A stretch of DNA of 64,000 bases from Bartonella apihabitans (GCF_030758755.1 NZ_CP132387.1:248001-312000); one strand, 5' to 3'. Shown: positions 20,139 through 29,613, counted from the first letter of the stretch. The notes: a model not told the origin generated them from the letters alone. Numbers and translations are program-made.

Positions 20139-21209
20139 TTAATGTATTTTCTGACTGTTAATGTAACGGATCAATTCCGCTACGGCTTGATAAAACTCTT
20201 GCGGTATAACCTGATTGACCTCAACCTGTTTATAAAGGGCGCGGGCAAGCGGTATGTTTTCAATAACGGGTATGTCGTGCTCGACAGCAATCTCCCTGAT
20301 GCGCAAAGCCAGAATATCCTGTCCCTTGGCGACAACAACAGGTGCGAAATCGACCGGTGGCTTATAGCGTAACGCAACGGAAAAATGGGTCGGGTTGGCA
20401 ACGATAACAGTGGCTTTTGGAACATTCGCCATCATTTGCCGACGGATACGATCGCGTGCGAGTGAACGCATGCGGGCTTTGACCATCGGGTTACCTTCGA
20501 TTTCTTTTTGTTCATCTTTCAGTTCCTGTTTTGTCATACGCAATTGGCGCCGCCAGCTAAACCGCGACCACGCAAAGTCAAACGCGGCGATTGCAACAAC
20601 AGCTACGGAAAAAGAGATTAAAAGTCGGGCAACTTCCGAACGTATATATTCAGGCAAAGCCGAGGCAACGGTTCCTAAAGCGTCCGTAAAGACCGTATTG
20701 CCTTTGAAAAATGACAGATAGACTATGAGGCTCACACCTATCAGCTTTGCCAACGATTTTAAAAATTCGACAAAACCGGATTTACCAAAAATACGACTGA
20801 ATCCGGCGGCCGGAGAAATGCGGGAAAATTGTGGTCGAATTCTTTCGCCGACAATGCGCGGCGTATTCTGCACCATCGAAGCTGCAATGCCGATAACTGG
20901 AATGATCACAAGTATCGGGACGAGAGCAAGTCCGACATGGCCTCCCACCAAAAGCAGCAAATGTTTAACGTCTTCGGCACCATTGAGACGCCAGCTTTCG
21001 GGGCGCTCGATCCATTGTACGAGGAAATTCGAAAGCTTGGACATCGCCGGAAAGGCAATAAAGATGGCAATCATGCTATAGCCGACAAGGCCGGCAAAAG
21101 TAGGCAATTCCCGTGAAAAAGGAAGATTACCTTTTTCTTCGGCCTTGCTTATTTTGTGCTCGGTCGGTTCTTCGGTCTGACTTTCCTTGTCGGGTTTGTC
21201 CTCAGCCAT
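20139..21209 (-). CDS. flhB: Flagellar export switch protein FlhB
   Basis: An export gate protein of 356 residues that switches substrate class from rod-hook to filament. The N-terminus is polar (EDKPDKESQTEEPTEHKISKAEEKG), typical for FlhB; four membrane helices follow. The autocleavage motif NPTH is present (VIVANPTHFSVALRYK), with the conserved block PVVVAKGQDILALRIREIA after it. The gene starts 6 bases downstream of the fliG stop. The frame is intact, in contrast to its functional partner fliK. Confidence 0.97.
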   Translation of the reverse strand: MAEDKPDKESQTEEPTEHKISKAEEKGNLPFSRELPTFAGLVGYSMIAIFIAFPAMSKLSNFLVQWIERPESWRLNGAEDVKHLLLLVGGHVGLALVPILVIIPVIGIAASMVQNTPRIVGERIRPQFSRISPAAGFSRIFGKSGFVEFLKSLAKLIGVSLIVYLSFFKGNTVFTDALGTVASALPEYIRSEVARLLISFSVAVVAIAAFDFAWSRFSWRRQLRMTKQELKDEQKEIEGNPMVKARMRSLARDRIRRQMMANVPKATVIVANPTHFSVALRYKPPVDFAPVVVAKGQDILALRIREIAVEHDIPVIENIPLARALYKQVEVNQVIPQEFYQAVAELIRYINSQKIH

Positions 21210-21215
21210 TTATTA

Positions 21216-22316
21216 TCATTCTTTCGGCTTTTCCTCCCCCTTGGCTTCATCAGCCGGAGGAGCGGCATTATTTTCCGATTTTGCATCACCGCCAGCCTGA
21301 TTTTCCGATTCATCGGCTGCCAGACTGATTTTGCCTTCACCAGCAAGTTTGATTGCCTGTTGCGCAATCGTGCGACGGGCATTTGTAATGTCGGCTTGTG
21401 TTATCATGTCGTTAGGTGATTTCAGTTCGGCTTCCACCATGCGGCGGCTACGCTGTGATAACGAGCTGAGAATAGTCTCGACCGTTGCACTATCAGCGTT
21501 TCGCAAAGCAGTGATGATAACATCCGACGGGATGTCATCGAAAAGCAACAAACGTGCACGCGACGAAAGACGAGGAATATCTTCGAAGACAAAAAGTTTC
21601 GATTTGATTTTTTCGAGATCTTCCGGATCAAGGCCATCAAGACTTGCCAACATTTCGTCGATTTCGCTTTTGTCGAGCTGATTGAGAATGTTGGCCACCT
21701 CGCCATAATGTGATTGTTCGGCAGCTTCGTTTTTCTTCATCAGAACGGGTCGTAAAGCTTTATCGAGAAGTTCGTCGACAACCGGTAGAACGGCACGTAA
21801 ATGTAACGTGCGGTAAATAATATCTCCGCGTTCGGCCATGGTCTGGAGAAGCAGCAATTTTGCAGAAAGATCGGAAGGAAGTTTCGAAACAATATAGGCG
21901 ATGACTTGCGGATGTTCCTGCGAGATGTGGTCCTGCAATTCTTCTGCAGACATTTTGCCCATGATTTCCCATAGGCTTTCCTCGGGAATAGCGGGAGTTG
22001 CATTCGGATCAAGCACAGCCGCAGCTTCGTCTTCGGGAAGTGTTTCCTGAACGAGATTGTCAAAACGCTCGCCGGCTTGCGAAAAAGATACACCTTCGGC
22101 AAAGGCATCTTCGAACTGGTGCACCAGAACATCGAAATCGGCAAGACTGATATTGGGAAGCGTATGGGCTTGCCCACTCAAACGGCGAAGATCATCAGGT
22201 GAAAAATGCTTGAGTATTTTTGCCGCTGCCGGCTTACCCATAGCAACGAGAAGGGCAGCAACTTTCTGTTGTCCGGTCAGGCCGTCGATAATCGAGGACG
22301 AAGTTTTCCTTGCCAC
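21216..22316 (-). CDS. fliG: Flagellar motor switch protein FliG
   Basis: The switch protein that receives torque from MotA. About 350 residues; blocks GLTGQQKVAALLVAMGKPAAAKILKHFSPDDL (N domain), HPQVIAYIVSKLPSDLSAKLL (middle, EHPQ motif) and LFVFEDIPRLSSRARLLLFDDIPSDVIITALRNA (C-terminal torque helix region) are all there. The C-terminal tail is extended and acidic-alanine rich. The open frame starts at a GTG without a ribosome binding site. An ATG at 22374 begins MASSEQENPSAKEATCRP in another frame; removal of one C from CCCC at 22321-22324 would join it to FliG. The start may therefore be damaged. Confidence 0.92.
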   Translation of the reverse strand: MARKTSSSIIDGLTGQQKVAALLVAMGKPAAAKILKHFSPDDLRRLSGQAHTLPNISLADFDVLVHQFEDAFAEGVSFSQAGERFDNLVQETLPEDEAAAVLDPNATPAIPEESLWEIMGKMSAEELQDHISQEHPQVIAYIVSKLPSDLSAKLLLLQTMAERGDIIYRTLHLRAVLPVVDELLDKALRPVLMKKNEAAEQSHYGEVANILNQLDKSEIDEMLASLDGLDPEDLEKIKSKLFVFEDIPRLSSRARLLLFDDIPSDVIITALRNADSATVETILSSLSQRSRRMVEAELKSPNDMITQADITNARRTIAQQAIKLAGEGKISLAADESENQAGGDAKSENNAAPPADEAKGEEKPKE

Positions 22317-22401
22317 CGTTGGGGCGGCAGGTCGCCTCTTTTGCTGATGGATTTTCCTGTTCCGATGACGCCATAACTGTCTTTCAACTATATTTAAAAA
22401 G

Positions 22402-22932
22402 TTATTTGCCGATGATTTCCGTCAAGCTTACCCCGAAACGGGATGAATCATCCTCCATGACGATGACTTCACCGCGCGCAATGACCCGTCCATTTACGAC
22501 AATGTCGACAGGGTCGCCAATTTGTTTGTCAAGTGTGATAACCGCTCCACGTCCGAGATCCATCAATGTTGCTACCGGCATTGTGGTACCGCCCAGAACA
22601 ACCTGAACCTCGACAGGAATACTCATGATAAGATCGGCATTACTTGCGGAACTTGCGGATTCACTTGGCTGTGCCTGGGTATTGTGTTTGGCGGCGTTTG
22701 CGCCAAAGGCGGCGCCTCCACCAAAACCGGCTCCTGCCGGCTTTTGTGGATTGGCTCCGAATTGACCTGTATTGCCCGGATTGGCACCACCAAATGGTGC
22801 TGCGCCGCCTGCCGGAGCGGTCGGTTTGAAACCGCCCGGCATCGCAGTGCCAGCTGTTCCCGGACGTGGTGGCATAGTCGGCTTGGCTCCCATCGGAGGC
22901 GGGGTCGTTGTCGGTTTCGTATCGTCTGCCAT
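22402..22932 (-). CDS. fliN: Flagellar motor switch protein FliN
   Basis: A 176-residue protein. The first 95 residues are low-complexity Pro, Gly, Ala and Thr rich (repeated [24 protein letters not shown] text), and the last 80 form the SpoA/FliN domain: [58 protein letters not shown]. FliN forms the bottom of the C-ring and binds export cargo via FliH. The Pro/Gly-rich N-terminus is longer than in enterobacteria, as seen in other rhizobia. Start ATG 22932 after AACGGTGAAATA. Confidence 0.95.
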   Translation of the reverse strand: MADDTKPTTTPPPMGAKPTMPPRPGTAGTAMPGGFKPTAPAGGAAPFGGANPGNTGQFGANPQKPAGAGFGGGAAFGANAAKHNTQAQPSESASSASNADLIMSIPVEVQVVLGGTTMPVATLMDLGRGAVITLDKQIGDPVDIVVNGRVIARGEVIVMEDDSSRFGVSLTEIIGK

Positions 22933-23058
22933 TATTTCACCGTTTCATTACGGCCCAAGGCCGTTCGAGATTAAAATTGTACTCTGTTGCCAAGATCCGA
23001 TTTATGAACTCTGCGTTGGACAAAAACCGGCAGACCGTTATTCTGCATTGTTTGCTGA

Positions 23059-23445
23059 TTAACCGAATGGGTTGTCGGGGCAGAATTTGTTGTTGGTCCG
23101 ATGCGACTGGGCAGTCAATATACCACGAAGACGGTTAAAATCTCCTTGCAACTGATTGCGGATAGTTTCCATATGGGCAACCGAGCGATCAACTTCGCGG
23201 CGGATCCGTGATGACTCGGTGATGCGTGCATCGAGTTTCTTGTTCTCGTCCCGAAAATCCTGATGTTCTTCTCTGAGCGCCTTGACAGCGCGATCGAGGC
23301 TTGATGTTGCAGCATGAACCTGTTCGGCCAATTGACGTCCGAGACGGATAGTACTGGCCAATTTGCGTGATGTAATGACAAATACACCGACAGATGTCAT
23401 CGCAAGGACGGCACCTATAATATTAATTATGAACCAGTTCATCAT
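23059..23445 (-). CDS. Membrane-anchored coiled-coil protein of the motor switch operon, unknown
   Basis: A protein of 128 residues. I choose ATG 23445 (MMNWFI) because AGAGGAAA lies just before it; the longer frame begins inside fliM without a site. One membrane helix (FIINIIGAVLAMTSVGVFVI) is followed by a long charged helix (SLDRAVKALREEHQDFRDENKKLDARI) that is likely a coiled coil in the cytoplasm. It lies between fliM and fliN with a 23-base overlap into fliM, so it is probably made with the C-ring proteins. I know no named flagellar protein for this slot. Confidence 0.75.
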   Translation of the reverse strand: MMNWFIINIIGAVLAMTSVGVFVITSRKLASTIRLGRQLAEQVHAATSSLDRAVKALREEHQDFRDENKKLDARITESSRIRREVDRSVAHMETIRNQLQGDFNRLRGILTAQSHRTNNKFCPDNPFG

Positions 23446-24445
23446 ACATTTCCTCTTCTTCATCAATCGGGTCGGTAACCCGTACAGAAAAATTCGATCC
23501 CACTTTGCCCAAAGAGCATTTGTAAAGCGGTTTGTCGCCGCTGCGCAATCTTACCTGCTTAACGGCATTTGCCGGTAATGGCAGGACTTGTCCTACTTCT
23601 ATATGCATCAAATCATTCAAGGTCATCGTGCCTTCAATGATATAAGCTTCAATCGCGACATGAGCCCGGCTGACTTCCTGACGCAAACGCTTGGCCCATA
23701 ACGGATCGGTTCGCGTTGAAGGTGCCCGCAAAACTCTGGTAACGGCCTCCTGGATCGGCCGGTGACAACTTCTCGGCATAAGCAGAGTAAGGGTTGTTTC
23801 GACCTCTCCGGATTTGAACGAAAGGACACAGGAAAACATCCTTAATTGCTGGAATTCTTCCATGTCGAATTGTTGCGCATCCGTCGTTTCTTTATAGTTA
23901 AAAAGCGTTCCGTCACCGTTCCCGAAAACATCATCCATTGCCAGAGATAAAACTTCGGCCAATGTCTGTCCTGTCCGCGTTTCAACGGCACTGAACGGCC
24001 GACCATTGCGATTGAGAATCGCCGGTTCGGGTGCTCCGAAAAAGGCGTCTGTTACAACGCTCACAAGATTTGCATCCAGAACAAACAATACGTCACCACC
24101 CCAATGGTCAGCTTCGAACCTGACAACCAGCGTATCCCCCGAGATAATTTGGGGTAATGCGTCGGCTTTCAAAGTGTCGAGCGATTTAACTTCTATGGTG
24201 AATGTAGCAGACGTATATTGCGCCAACCTTGCGCTCAAATTTGTTGCAGCATCGCCAAATACATGTTGAAACGACATAAGATCGTCGCTCGACAGCCCGG
24301 CAGCACGCAAAATATGCTCGGCCAAAACATCTTTTTTCTTTTCTTCCACTGTTTCGCCGGCAGCAGTGCTTGCGGCAGAAGCGGCGGGTTTTTGGTCACT
24401 TGTTCCGGCATTTTCAGTCGTGTTGCCAGGGGTTGCTTCCGACAT
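23423..24445 (-). CDS. fliM: Flagellar motor switch protein FliM
   Basis: C-ring protein of 340 residues. The middle CheC-like domain (FQHVFGDAATNLSARLAQYTSATFTIEVKSLDTL) and the C-terminal SpoA domain (LNDLMHIEVGQVLPLPANAVKQVRLRSGDKPLYKCSLG) are clear. The first 45 residues are low complexity Ala, Ser, Thr and Glu; I see no copy of the EIDAL-type CheY-binding motif usually found at the N-terminus. That fits the absence of chemotaxis genes in the window, but other rhizobial FliM proteins also differ here. It is followed by the coiled-coil gene and fliN, preceded by motA with 2 bases between. Confidence 0.94.
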   Translation of the reverse strand: MSEATPGNTTENAGTSDQKPAASAASTAAGETVEEKKKDVLAEHILRAAGLSSDDLMSFQHVFGDAATNLSARLAQYTSATFTIEVKSLDTLKADALPQIISGDTLVVRFEADHWGGDVLFVLDANLVSVVTDAFFGAPEPAILNRNGRPFSAVETRTGQTLAEVLSLAMDDVFGNGDGTLFNYKETTDAQQFDMEEFQQLRMFSCVLSFKSGEVETTLTLLMPRSCHRPIQEAVTRVLRAPSTRTDPLWAKRLRQEVSRAHVAIEAYIIEGTMTLNDLMHIEVGQVLPLPANAVKQVRLRSGDKPLYKCSLGKVGSNFSVRVTDPIDEEEEMYDELVHN

Positions 24446-24447
24446 TG

Positions 24448-25323
24448 TTATGCAGCCTCTTTACTAGAAGGTTGACCGGAAATAGCTTCCTGCTCGACCA
24501 CGTCAATTGTCGGACGGTCTTTTGCAGAAATCGTTTTGCGCCCATATTCAAGGGCAATTTGCGGCATTGCACCATTCATGTAAGCCAGAAGTGTCTGTTT
24601 GATCACGGTATAAATGCGGGTTTTCTTGCCACGAACAAGTTTGATTTTTGACGCAATCGGAGCAAACACGGCATAAGCAAAGAAAATACCGCCAAAAGTA
24701 CCGACCAAAGCTGCACCGATATAGTGCCCCAACACCTCCGGTGATTCATTCAGATGGCCCATCGCTTTAACAACACCGAGAACGGCCGCAACAATACCAA
24801 GAGCAGGCAAAGCATCTGCAACCGTTTGTAAAGCCGAAGCGGATTTGAGCGCATCCTGTGAAATGGTATGGATTTCCTCATCCATCAAAGCCTCGATTTC
24901 GAAAGGACGGGCATTTCCGACAAGTATAAGACGGCAGTAATCACAAATAAAATTGGTGATGGAGTCATCTTTCAATATTGTCGGATATTGTTGAAAAATG
25001 GCAGATTCTTTCGGATTATCGAAATGGCCTTCAACTTCCGAACGTGATTTTGAACGCATTTCGCGCATCAAGGCATAGAGAAGGCCGAGTAATGAAAGAT
25101 AGTCCTTTTGTTTGGGAACAGCTTCTTTCATTGCCTCCAAGGTGGCTTTCATCGTGTCTTTTATAACAGAAAAAGGGTTGGCAATAATAAATGTGCCGAA
25201 TGCAGCACCTAGAATAATCACAAATTCCCAAGGCTGCATAAGAACAGATACATGCCCCCCCATTGCCATAAAGCTTCCGAGGATACAGCCAAGTGCAATC
25301 GCTAATCCGAGAATAACACCCAA
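24448..25323 (-). CDS. motA: Flagellar stator protein MotA
   Basis: Proton channel and torque protein of the inner membrane, 291 residues, four membrane helices. [40 protein letters not shown] and the later [38 protein letters not shown] are typical of the alphaproteobacterial long MotA. The cytoplasmic loop between helices 2 and 3 carries RSEVEGHF. The start is TTG at 25323 with GGAG 8 bases upstream and a stop codon shortly before, so no ATG is available; a TTG start may limit expression. It heads the minus-strand operon motA-fliM-x-fliN-fliG-flhB. Confidence 0.95.
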   Translation of the reverse strand: MGVILGLAIALGCILGSFMAMGGHVSVLMQPWEFVIILGAAFGTFIIANPFSVIKDTMKATLEAMKEAVPKQKDYLSLLGLLYALMREMRSKSRSEVEGHFDNPKESAIFQQYPTILKDDSITNFICDYCRLILVGNARPFEIEALMDEEIHTISQDALKSASALQTVADALPALGIVAAVLGVVKAMGHLNESPEVLGHYIGAALVGTFGGIFFAYAVFAPIASKIKLVRGKKTRIYTVIKQTLLAYMNGAMPQIALEYGRKTISAKDRPTIDVVEQEAISGQPSSKEAA

Positions 25324-25405
25324 CGCAAACGCTCCTATGTCTTAAGTCAACTAATCTATAGAATGATGGCCTTGCGTGAAACTTGCCAGATCAAAATCTA
25401 TAATT

Positions 25406-25537
25406 CAGTCATGACATTATCGCAAGTTTCTTGCCAGAACGCTAAAAAACAGACATTCTTGATATTATATTATATTTATAATGACTGTTATGCTATTATC
25501 CATAATAAATATGATGACGATAACAAAACAGTCATGA
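25406..25537. promoter_or_regulatory. Repeated CAGTCATGA motif between divergent motA and DUF1217 genes
   Basis: The intergenic region 25324-25611 holds CAGTCATGA at 25406-25414 and again at 25529-25537, and the inverse ATGACTG at 25481-25487, which with AACAGTCAT at 25527-25535 forms a 9-base inverted repeat. Three copies in 130 bases between two divergent flagellar units suggest a regulator binding site, for example of FtcR. This is inference. Confidence 0.35.
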
Positions 25538-25611
25538 GCTGTTGTAACGGTGAATTCAGTTTCGGGCAAGTTTCATCCGCTACATAACAATTACTGAGGA
25601 AAGGTAATCCT

Positions 25612-26412
25612 ATGATTGGCACTTATGTCAGCTATAGAAGTACAATTGATAATATGTCAAAGACGCTTGACAGGGTTATGAATGAACCTAATGTCAAGCG
25701 TGAGACAGACTATTACACTCAGAACATAAAAAGTGTAAAAACAGTTGACGATTTTCTTGGTGATACGCGCCTTTTCAATTATGCGATGAAGGCTTATGGC
25801 CTTGAGGATATGATCTATGCCAAAGGCATGATGCGCAAGGTTTTAACCGACGCGGATTATGCCACAGGTCTTACGGATAAACGTTATCAACAATTTGCCG
25901 CTGCTTTCAACTTCAACACATATGGGGATAAGGCCACTTCTCAGGACAGTGCAACAAAAGCTGCAGTCAATAAATACATGCAGCAAACGTTGGAAGTTGA
26001 AGTAGGTGACCAGAACGAAGGCACACGTCTTGCACTTTATTTTACGCGTACTATTGGCGGAATGGCTAAAAATGGCAGCTTGTCAAAAGATGAGTGGGCT
26101 TACCAGATTATTGCGGATAAAGCACTTGCAGAGGTTGTCTATACGGCTCTTGGTATTCCCGACAGCGTGCGCGGTTCCGATGTCGACGCGCAAAAACGTC
26201 TGCTCGAACAGAAAATGAGCTTTGACGATCTGGCTGACGGGACAAAACTGGAAAAATTCATCGCCCGGTTTTCGGCAATGTATGACGCCAAAAACCAACC
26301 GCAGGTAAGTCCTGCATTAACTCTTCTGCAAAGCACAAATACGGGGAGCACATTCGGTTTCTCGAATGCCTCGATGATTGCAATGCAGTCGCTTAAACCC
26401 GGCGGCAATTGA
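25612..26412 (+). CDS. DUF1217 domain flagellar-locus protein
   Basis: A 266-residue protein starting at ATG 25612 after TGAGGAAAGGTAATCCT. The text TVDDFLGDTRLFNYAMKAYGLEDMIYAKGMMRKVL and LADGTKLEKFIARFSAMYD is that of the DUF1217 family, which in Rhizobiales is found just before flgF in flagellar clusters. It has no signal peptide or membrane helix and may be exported by the flagellar machine or act in the cytoplasm; its role is not known. Divergent from motA; flgF follows 89 bases later. Confidence 0.8.
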   Translation: MIGTYVSYRSTIDNMSKTLDRVMNEPNVKRETDYYTQNIKSVKTVDDFLGDTRLFNYAMKAYGLEDMIYAKGMMRKVLTDADYATGLTDKRYQQFAAAFNFNTYGDKATSQDSATKAAVNKYMQQTLEVEVGDQNEGTRLALYFTRTIGGMAKNGSLSKDEWAYQIIADKALAEVVYTALGIPDSVRGSDVDAQKRLLEQKMSFDDLADGTKLEKFIARFSAMYDAKNQPQVSPALTLLQSTNTGSTFGFSNASMIAMQSLKPGGN

Positions 26413-26501
26413 TCATAGCGCTTTTTGCGTTGATCTTTTTTGTCCGCCTCATTGGAAGCCAGACGTCGTGACACTGTCTGGGCAAGAAAGGACAAAGATT
26501 G

Positions 26502-27239
26502 ATGCAAAATCCGATCTATGTCGGTGTTTCGGGGCAAATCAGTTTAGAAAGGCGCATGGAAACCATTGCGCGTAATATGGCCAATGTAAACACAACAGGT
26601 TTCCGGTCGGAAGAGATGAAGTTTGAATCTCTTGTTTCCCCTGTTGCCCGCGACAATAACCAGAACGTTAATTTCAGTAGCGCCGGAAAAACTTATATCT
26701 CGACCAATCGTGGGCCGGTTACGCAAACCGGCAATCCTCTTGATGTCGCCGTTAATGGCGATTCCTATTTTTCACTACAAACGCCGAATGGTCAGGTCTA
26801 TACCCGTGACGGGCGTATGGTTATGACCCAAGAAGGTGGGCTCGTATCAGTGCAGGGATATCCATTTCTGGATAATGGTGGTGCACCCATACAGATTGAT
26901 CCGGCAAACGGCTCTCCACGCATTGCCGCTGACGGTGCAATTTATCAAAACAATTTGCAGGTAGCAGCTATCGGCCTTTATCAATTCCAGCCCGACAGCA
27001 AATTGCATTATGGCCCCAATGCTTCCGTTATTCCTGACAAAGCACCTATTCCGGTTCAAGGTGATGCGGCAAATGGCGTTGTACAGGGGTTTCTTGAAAA
27101 CTCCAATGTCAATGGTGTTGTCGAGATGACCCGTCTTATCGAAGTTTCAAGAGCTTTCGAACGTGTTGAAGCGATGATGCGTCAGCAGGAAGAAAGAAGT
27201 TCGCAGGCAATTCAGACTTTGGGTGGTAAAAACCAATAA
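26502..27239 (+). CDS. flgF: Flagellar basal-body rod protein FlgF
   Basis: Proximal rod protein of 245 residues. It begins MQNPIYVGVSGQISLERRM at ATG 26502, with AAAGGACAAAGATTG before it. NMANVNTTGFRSEEMKF is the rod/hook N-terminal signature, and the C-terminus LIEVSRAFERVEAMMRQQEER forms the second half of the D0 coiled coil. TGNPLDVAVNGDSYFSLQTPNGQVYTRDG in the middle is the FlgE/F/G shared block. Frame intact. Confidence 0.95.
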   Translation: MQNPIYVGVSGQISLERRMETIARNMANVNTTGFRSEEMKFESLVSPVARDNNQNVNFSSAGKTYISTNRGPVTQTGNPLDVAVNGDSYFSLQTPNGQVYTRDGRMVMTQEGGLVSVQGYPFLDNGGAPIQIDPANGSPRIAADGAIYQNNLQVAAIGLYQFQPDSKLHYGPNASVIPDKAPIPVQGDAANGVVQGFLENSNVNGVVEMTRLIEVSRAFERVEAMMRQQEERSSQAIQTLGGKNQ

Positions 27240-27297
27240 CAGATAATCGGGACTGAATTTTAGCCGCTCGAGATTATCATTTTTTTGGAAAAATTTT

Positions 27298-28674
27298 ATG
27301 GAACAGAGCCCGGAAGAAAATAGCGATTTTGGCATTTCCCGTACGAATGCCTTGTCTTTGCTCGTTGCTTTTGCCGAACATGAAAAACGTCAACAGTCGC
27401 CCTTGGTCAGCAAAGGTGGCGTGGTGAGTGATGTTTCGCGCGTCGCTGTCGAAGCACGCGGGCTTTCCGATGATGTTGCGCTTGGTGACAGTGTCCTGAT
27501 CGATTGCGGACACAACATGGCGCGCGGCGAAATCATTCGTGTGAATGAAGACCATGTGCTGATCAAGCCTTATGATGAAACTCTTGTTCCGGCACTTAAT
27601 GCATCTGTATTTGCCAATGGGCCGTTGCTCGTTTCTCCCGACAAATCATGGAAAGGTCGGGTGGTCAATGCATTGGGAGAGGCCATTGATGATTTGGGGC
27701 CTATTACCACAGGGGCAAGAAAGATGCCGGTTGAAACGCAGGCTGTACCAGCCCTTAAAAGGGCACGGGTGGGTAAAGGATTGCGCACAGGCGTTAAAGT
27801 TATTGATATATTTACGCCGCTCTGTTTCGGCCAGCGTATCGGTATTTTTGCCGGTTCCGGTGTTGGTAAATCAACATTATTGGCAATGATGACCTCAACC
27901 GATGATTTCGACACAGTGGTCTTGGCATTAACCGGAGAACGTGGTCGTGAAGTTCGCGATATGCTTGACGATACGATGAAGGGAAAGCTTTCCAAAGTTG
28001 TCACAGTCGTTGCAACAGGAGACGAGAGTCCGATGATGCGCCGGTTAGCGCCAGCAATGGCAACGACAATTGCCGAATATTTTTGTTCGTTAGGTGACAA
28101 CGTCTTATTGATGGTTGATTCCATTACGCGTTATGCGCTCGCCGCCCGCGAGGTGGCAATTGCCGCTGGTGAACCGCCGGTTTCCCGCGGTTTCCCGCCG
28201 AGTGTGTTCAGCGATTTGCCGCGTTTGTTGGAACGCGCCGGCTGGCCGGAAGGAAAAGGGTCAATTACCGGTGTCTATGCGGTTCTGGTTGATGGTGACG
28301 ACCATAATGATCCGATCGCCGATGCTATTCGTGGTATTCTTGACGGACATATTGTGCTTGACAGAGCAATAGCGGCACAAGGTCGCTATCCGGCCATTGA
28401 TATTCCGGCTTCAATTTCCCGTTTGGCACCGCATAGCTGGAGTCCCGAACAAAAAAAGCTTGTCAGAAGTTTGAAAGAGATGATTTCACGCTATGAAGAA
28501 ACGCGCGATTTACGTGCCATGGGTGCCTACCGTCCCGGATCCGATCCGGTTCTTGATCAGGCGGTGGTTCTGGTGCCGAGGATTTACGATGCTATGAACC
28601 AGTCACCGGATACGCCGGTTCCACGCGATCCTTATGATGATCTTGCCAAAGCCCTGAAAAATCAGGCGGCCTAA
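27298..28674 (+). CDS. fliI: Flagellar export ATPase FliI
   Basis: Hexameric ATPase of the flagellar type III export system, 458 residues. Walker A is GIFAGSGVGKSTLLAMM, Walker B is NVLLMVDSITRYALAAREV, and the GEPPVSRGFPPSVFSDLPRLLERAG segment is the FliI/SctN substrate-recognition and F1-beta-like motif. ATG 27298 follows TTTTTGGAAAAATTTT. It is followed 24 bases later by the unknown 304-residue gene, so both are probably one unit with flgF. Confidence 0.97.
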   Translation: MEQSPEENSDFGISRTNALSLLVAFAEHEKRQQSPLVSKGGVVSDVSRVAVEARGLSDDVALGDSVLIDCGHNMARGEIIRVNEDHVLIKPYDETLVPALNASVFANGPLLVSPDKSWKGRVVNALGEAIDDLGPITTGARKMPVETQAVPALKRARVGKGLRTGVKVIDIFTPLCFGQRIGIFAGSGVGKSTLLAMMTSTDDFDTVVLALTGERGREVRDMLDDTMKGKLSKVVTVVATGDESPMMRRLAPAMATTIAEYFCSLGDNVLLMVDSITRYALAAREVAIAAGEPPVSRGFPPSVFSDLPRLLERAGWPEGKGSITGVYAVLVDGDDHNDPIADAIRGILDGHIVLDRAIAAQGRYPAIDIPASISRLAPHSWSPEQKKLVRSLKEMISRYEETRDLRAMGAYRPGSDPVLDQAVVLVPRIYDAMNQSPDTPVPRDPYDDLAKALKNQAA

Positions 28675-28698
28675 AAGCGTCGCAGGAGAATTTCAATC

Positions 28699-29613
28699 AT
28701 GACTGATATTACAAATTTTGGTTCATCCTTTCCGGGCTTTGGTAGCGAAACCTATCAAAAGTTCAGTGGCTTCAGGATGAAAAATCTGGCCAACAAAAAA
28801 CGCAGCGATGCCACGGAACAAGAATTGGCAAAGTTGTTGTCCGATCTTGAAAATATTGAATCCGATCGGGTGGTCCAGAATAATAGGGAAAAAAATAAAA
28901 GCAAATGGTGGTTGGTTTGGCGTAATCCCGACGAGCTTTCCCCAATCGGCGCAAGCACAAATGGAATTGCTGAAGACAAAAAGCATATTGGTGTTTTCAA
29001 AAGAGTGATTGCGGCAATATCTGCCGGTTTTGCAGGGCTGCAAGCATTCACATTTGCAAATTCGGCAGCAAGTTCATCTACAGGTATGTTTTTTGGAATT
29101 TTCAGTTCTGTTGATTCCATGTTGCGCGCCATGGGGGTTGCTATGGCAATCGGCTGCGGCAGTTTGCCATTCGTTGTTTATGCGTTCCAGATTGGCGGGC
29201 AGGGCGGGGCAGGTGCATCCGACAATAAGCCGGCAGCGGTAAGCACATTCAAACCTCATGATGGCTGGTACAGGCGCTCACATTTCGAACTTGTCGATCG
29301 CGTCGATCCTTATGCCACGCGTGATTATGATTCAAAGAAAGCGATTATGTCAAACGGGCGGGGGCTTCCAAGAAGCGAGAATCCGGACAAGACTGACGGA
29401 AGCTTGAAACCGACAGCTCCAAAGTCGAAGCCCTATGTCGTTAAAGACGTTGTCAATGGAATGGCAATGATAGAATATGACCAAGGTTATTGGTTCGCCA
29501 GACCGGGCAGCAAACTTCCTGACGGAAGTTATTATGTCCGTGTTATGAAAGATAGCGAAACCGGTAAAGTTGCTCTCAAGACTTCGAAAGGAATAATTCC
29601 GGTCAATCAATAA
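28699..29613 (+). CDS. Flagellar-locus membrane protein, unknown
   Basis: A 304-residue protein starting at ATG 28699 after GCAGGAGAATTTC. The N-terminal 100 residues are polar and partly helical (ATEQELAKLLSDLENIESDRVV). Two hydrophobic segments lie at about residues 106-140 and 141-165 (VIAAISAGFAGLQAFTFANSA; AMGVAMAIGCGSLPFVVYAF). The C-terminal domain has an IgA-like beta pattern (SKPYVVKDVVNGMAMIEYDQGYW, then LPDGSYYVRVMKDSETGKVAL) that looks like a small SH3-like or ligand-binding domain. I know no family name. It follows fliI closely, so a motor or export role is likely but unproven. Confidence 0.75.
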   Translation: MTDITNFGSSFPGFGSETYQKFSGFRMKNLANKKRSDATEQELAKLLSDLENIESDRVVQNNREKNKSKWWLVWRNPDELSPIGASTNGIAEDKKHIGVFKRVIAAISAGFAGLQAFTFANSAASSSTGMFFGIFSSVDSMLRAMGVAMAIGCGSLPFVVYAFQIGGQGGAGASDNKPAAVSTFKPHDGWYRRSHFELVDRVDPYATRDYDSKKAIMSNGRGLPRSENPDKTDGSLKPTAPKSKPYVVKDVVNGMAMIEYDQGYWFARPGSKLPDGSYYVRVMKDSETGKVALKTSKGIIPVNQ

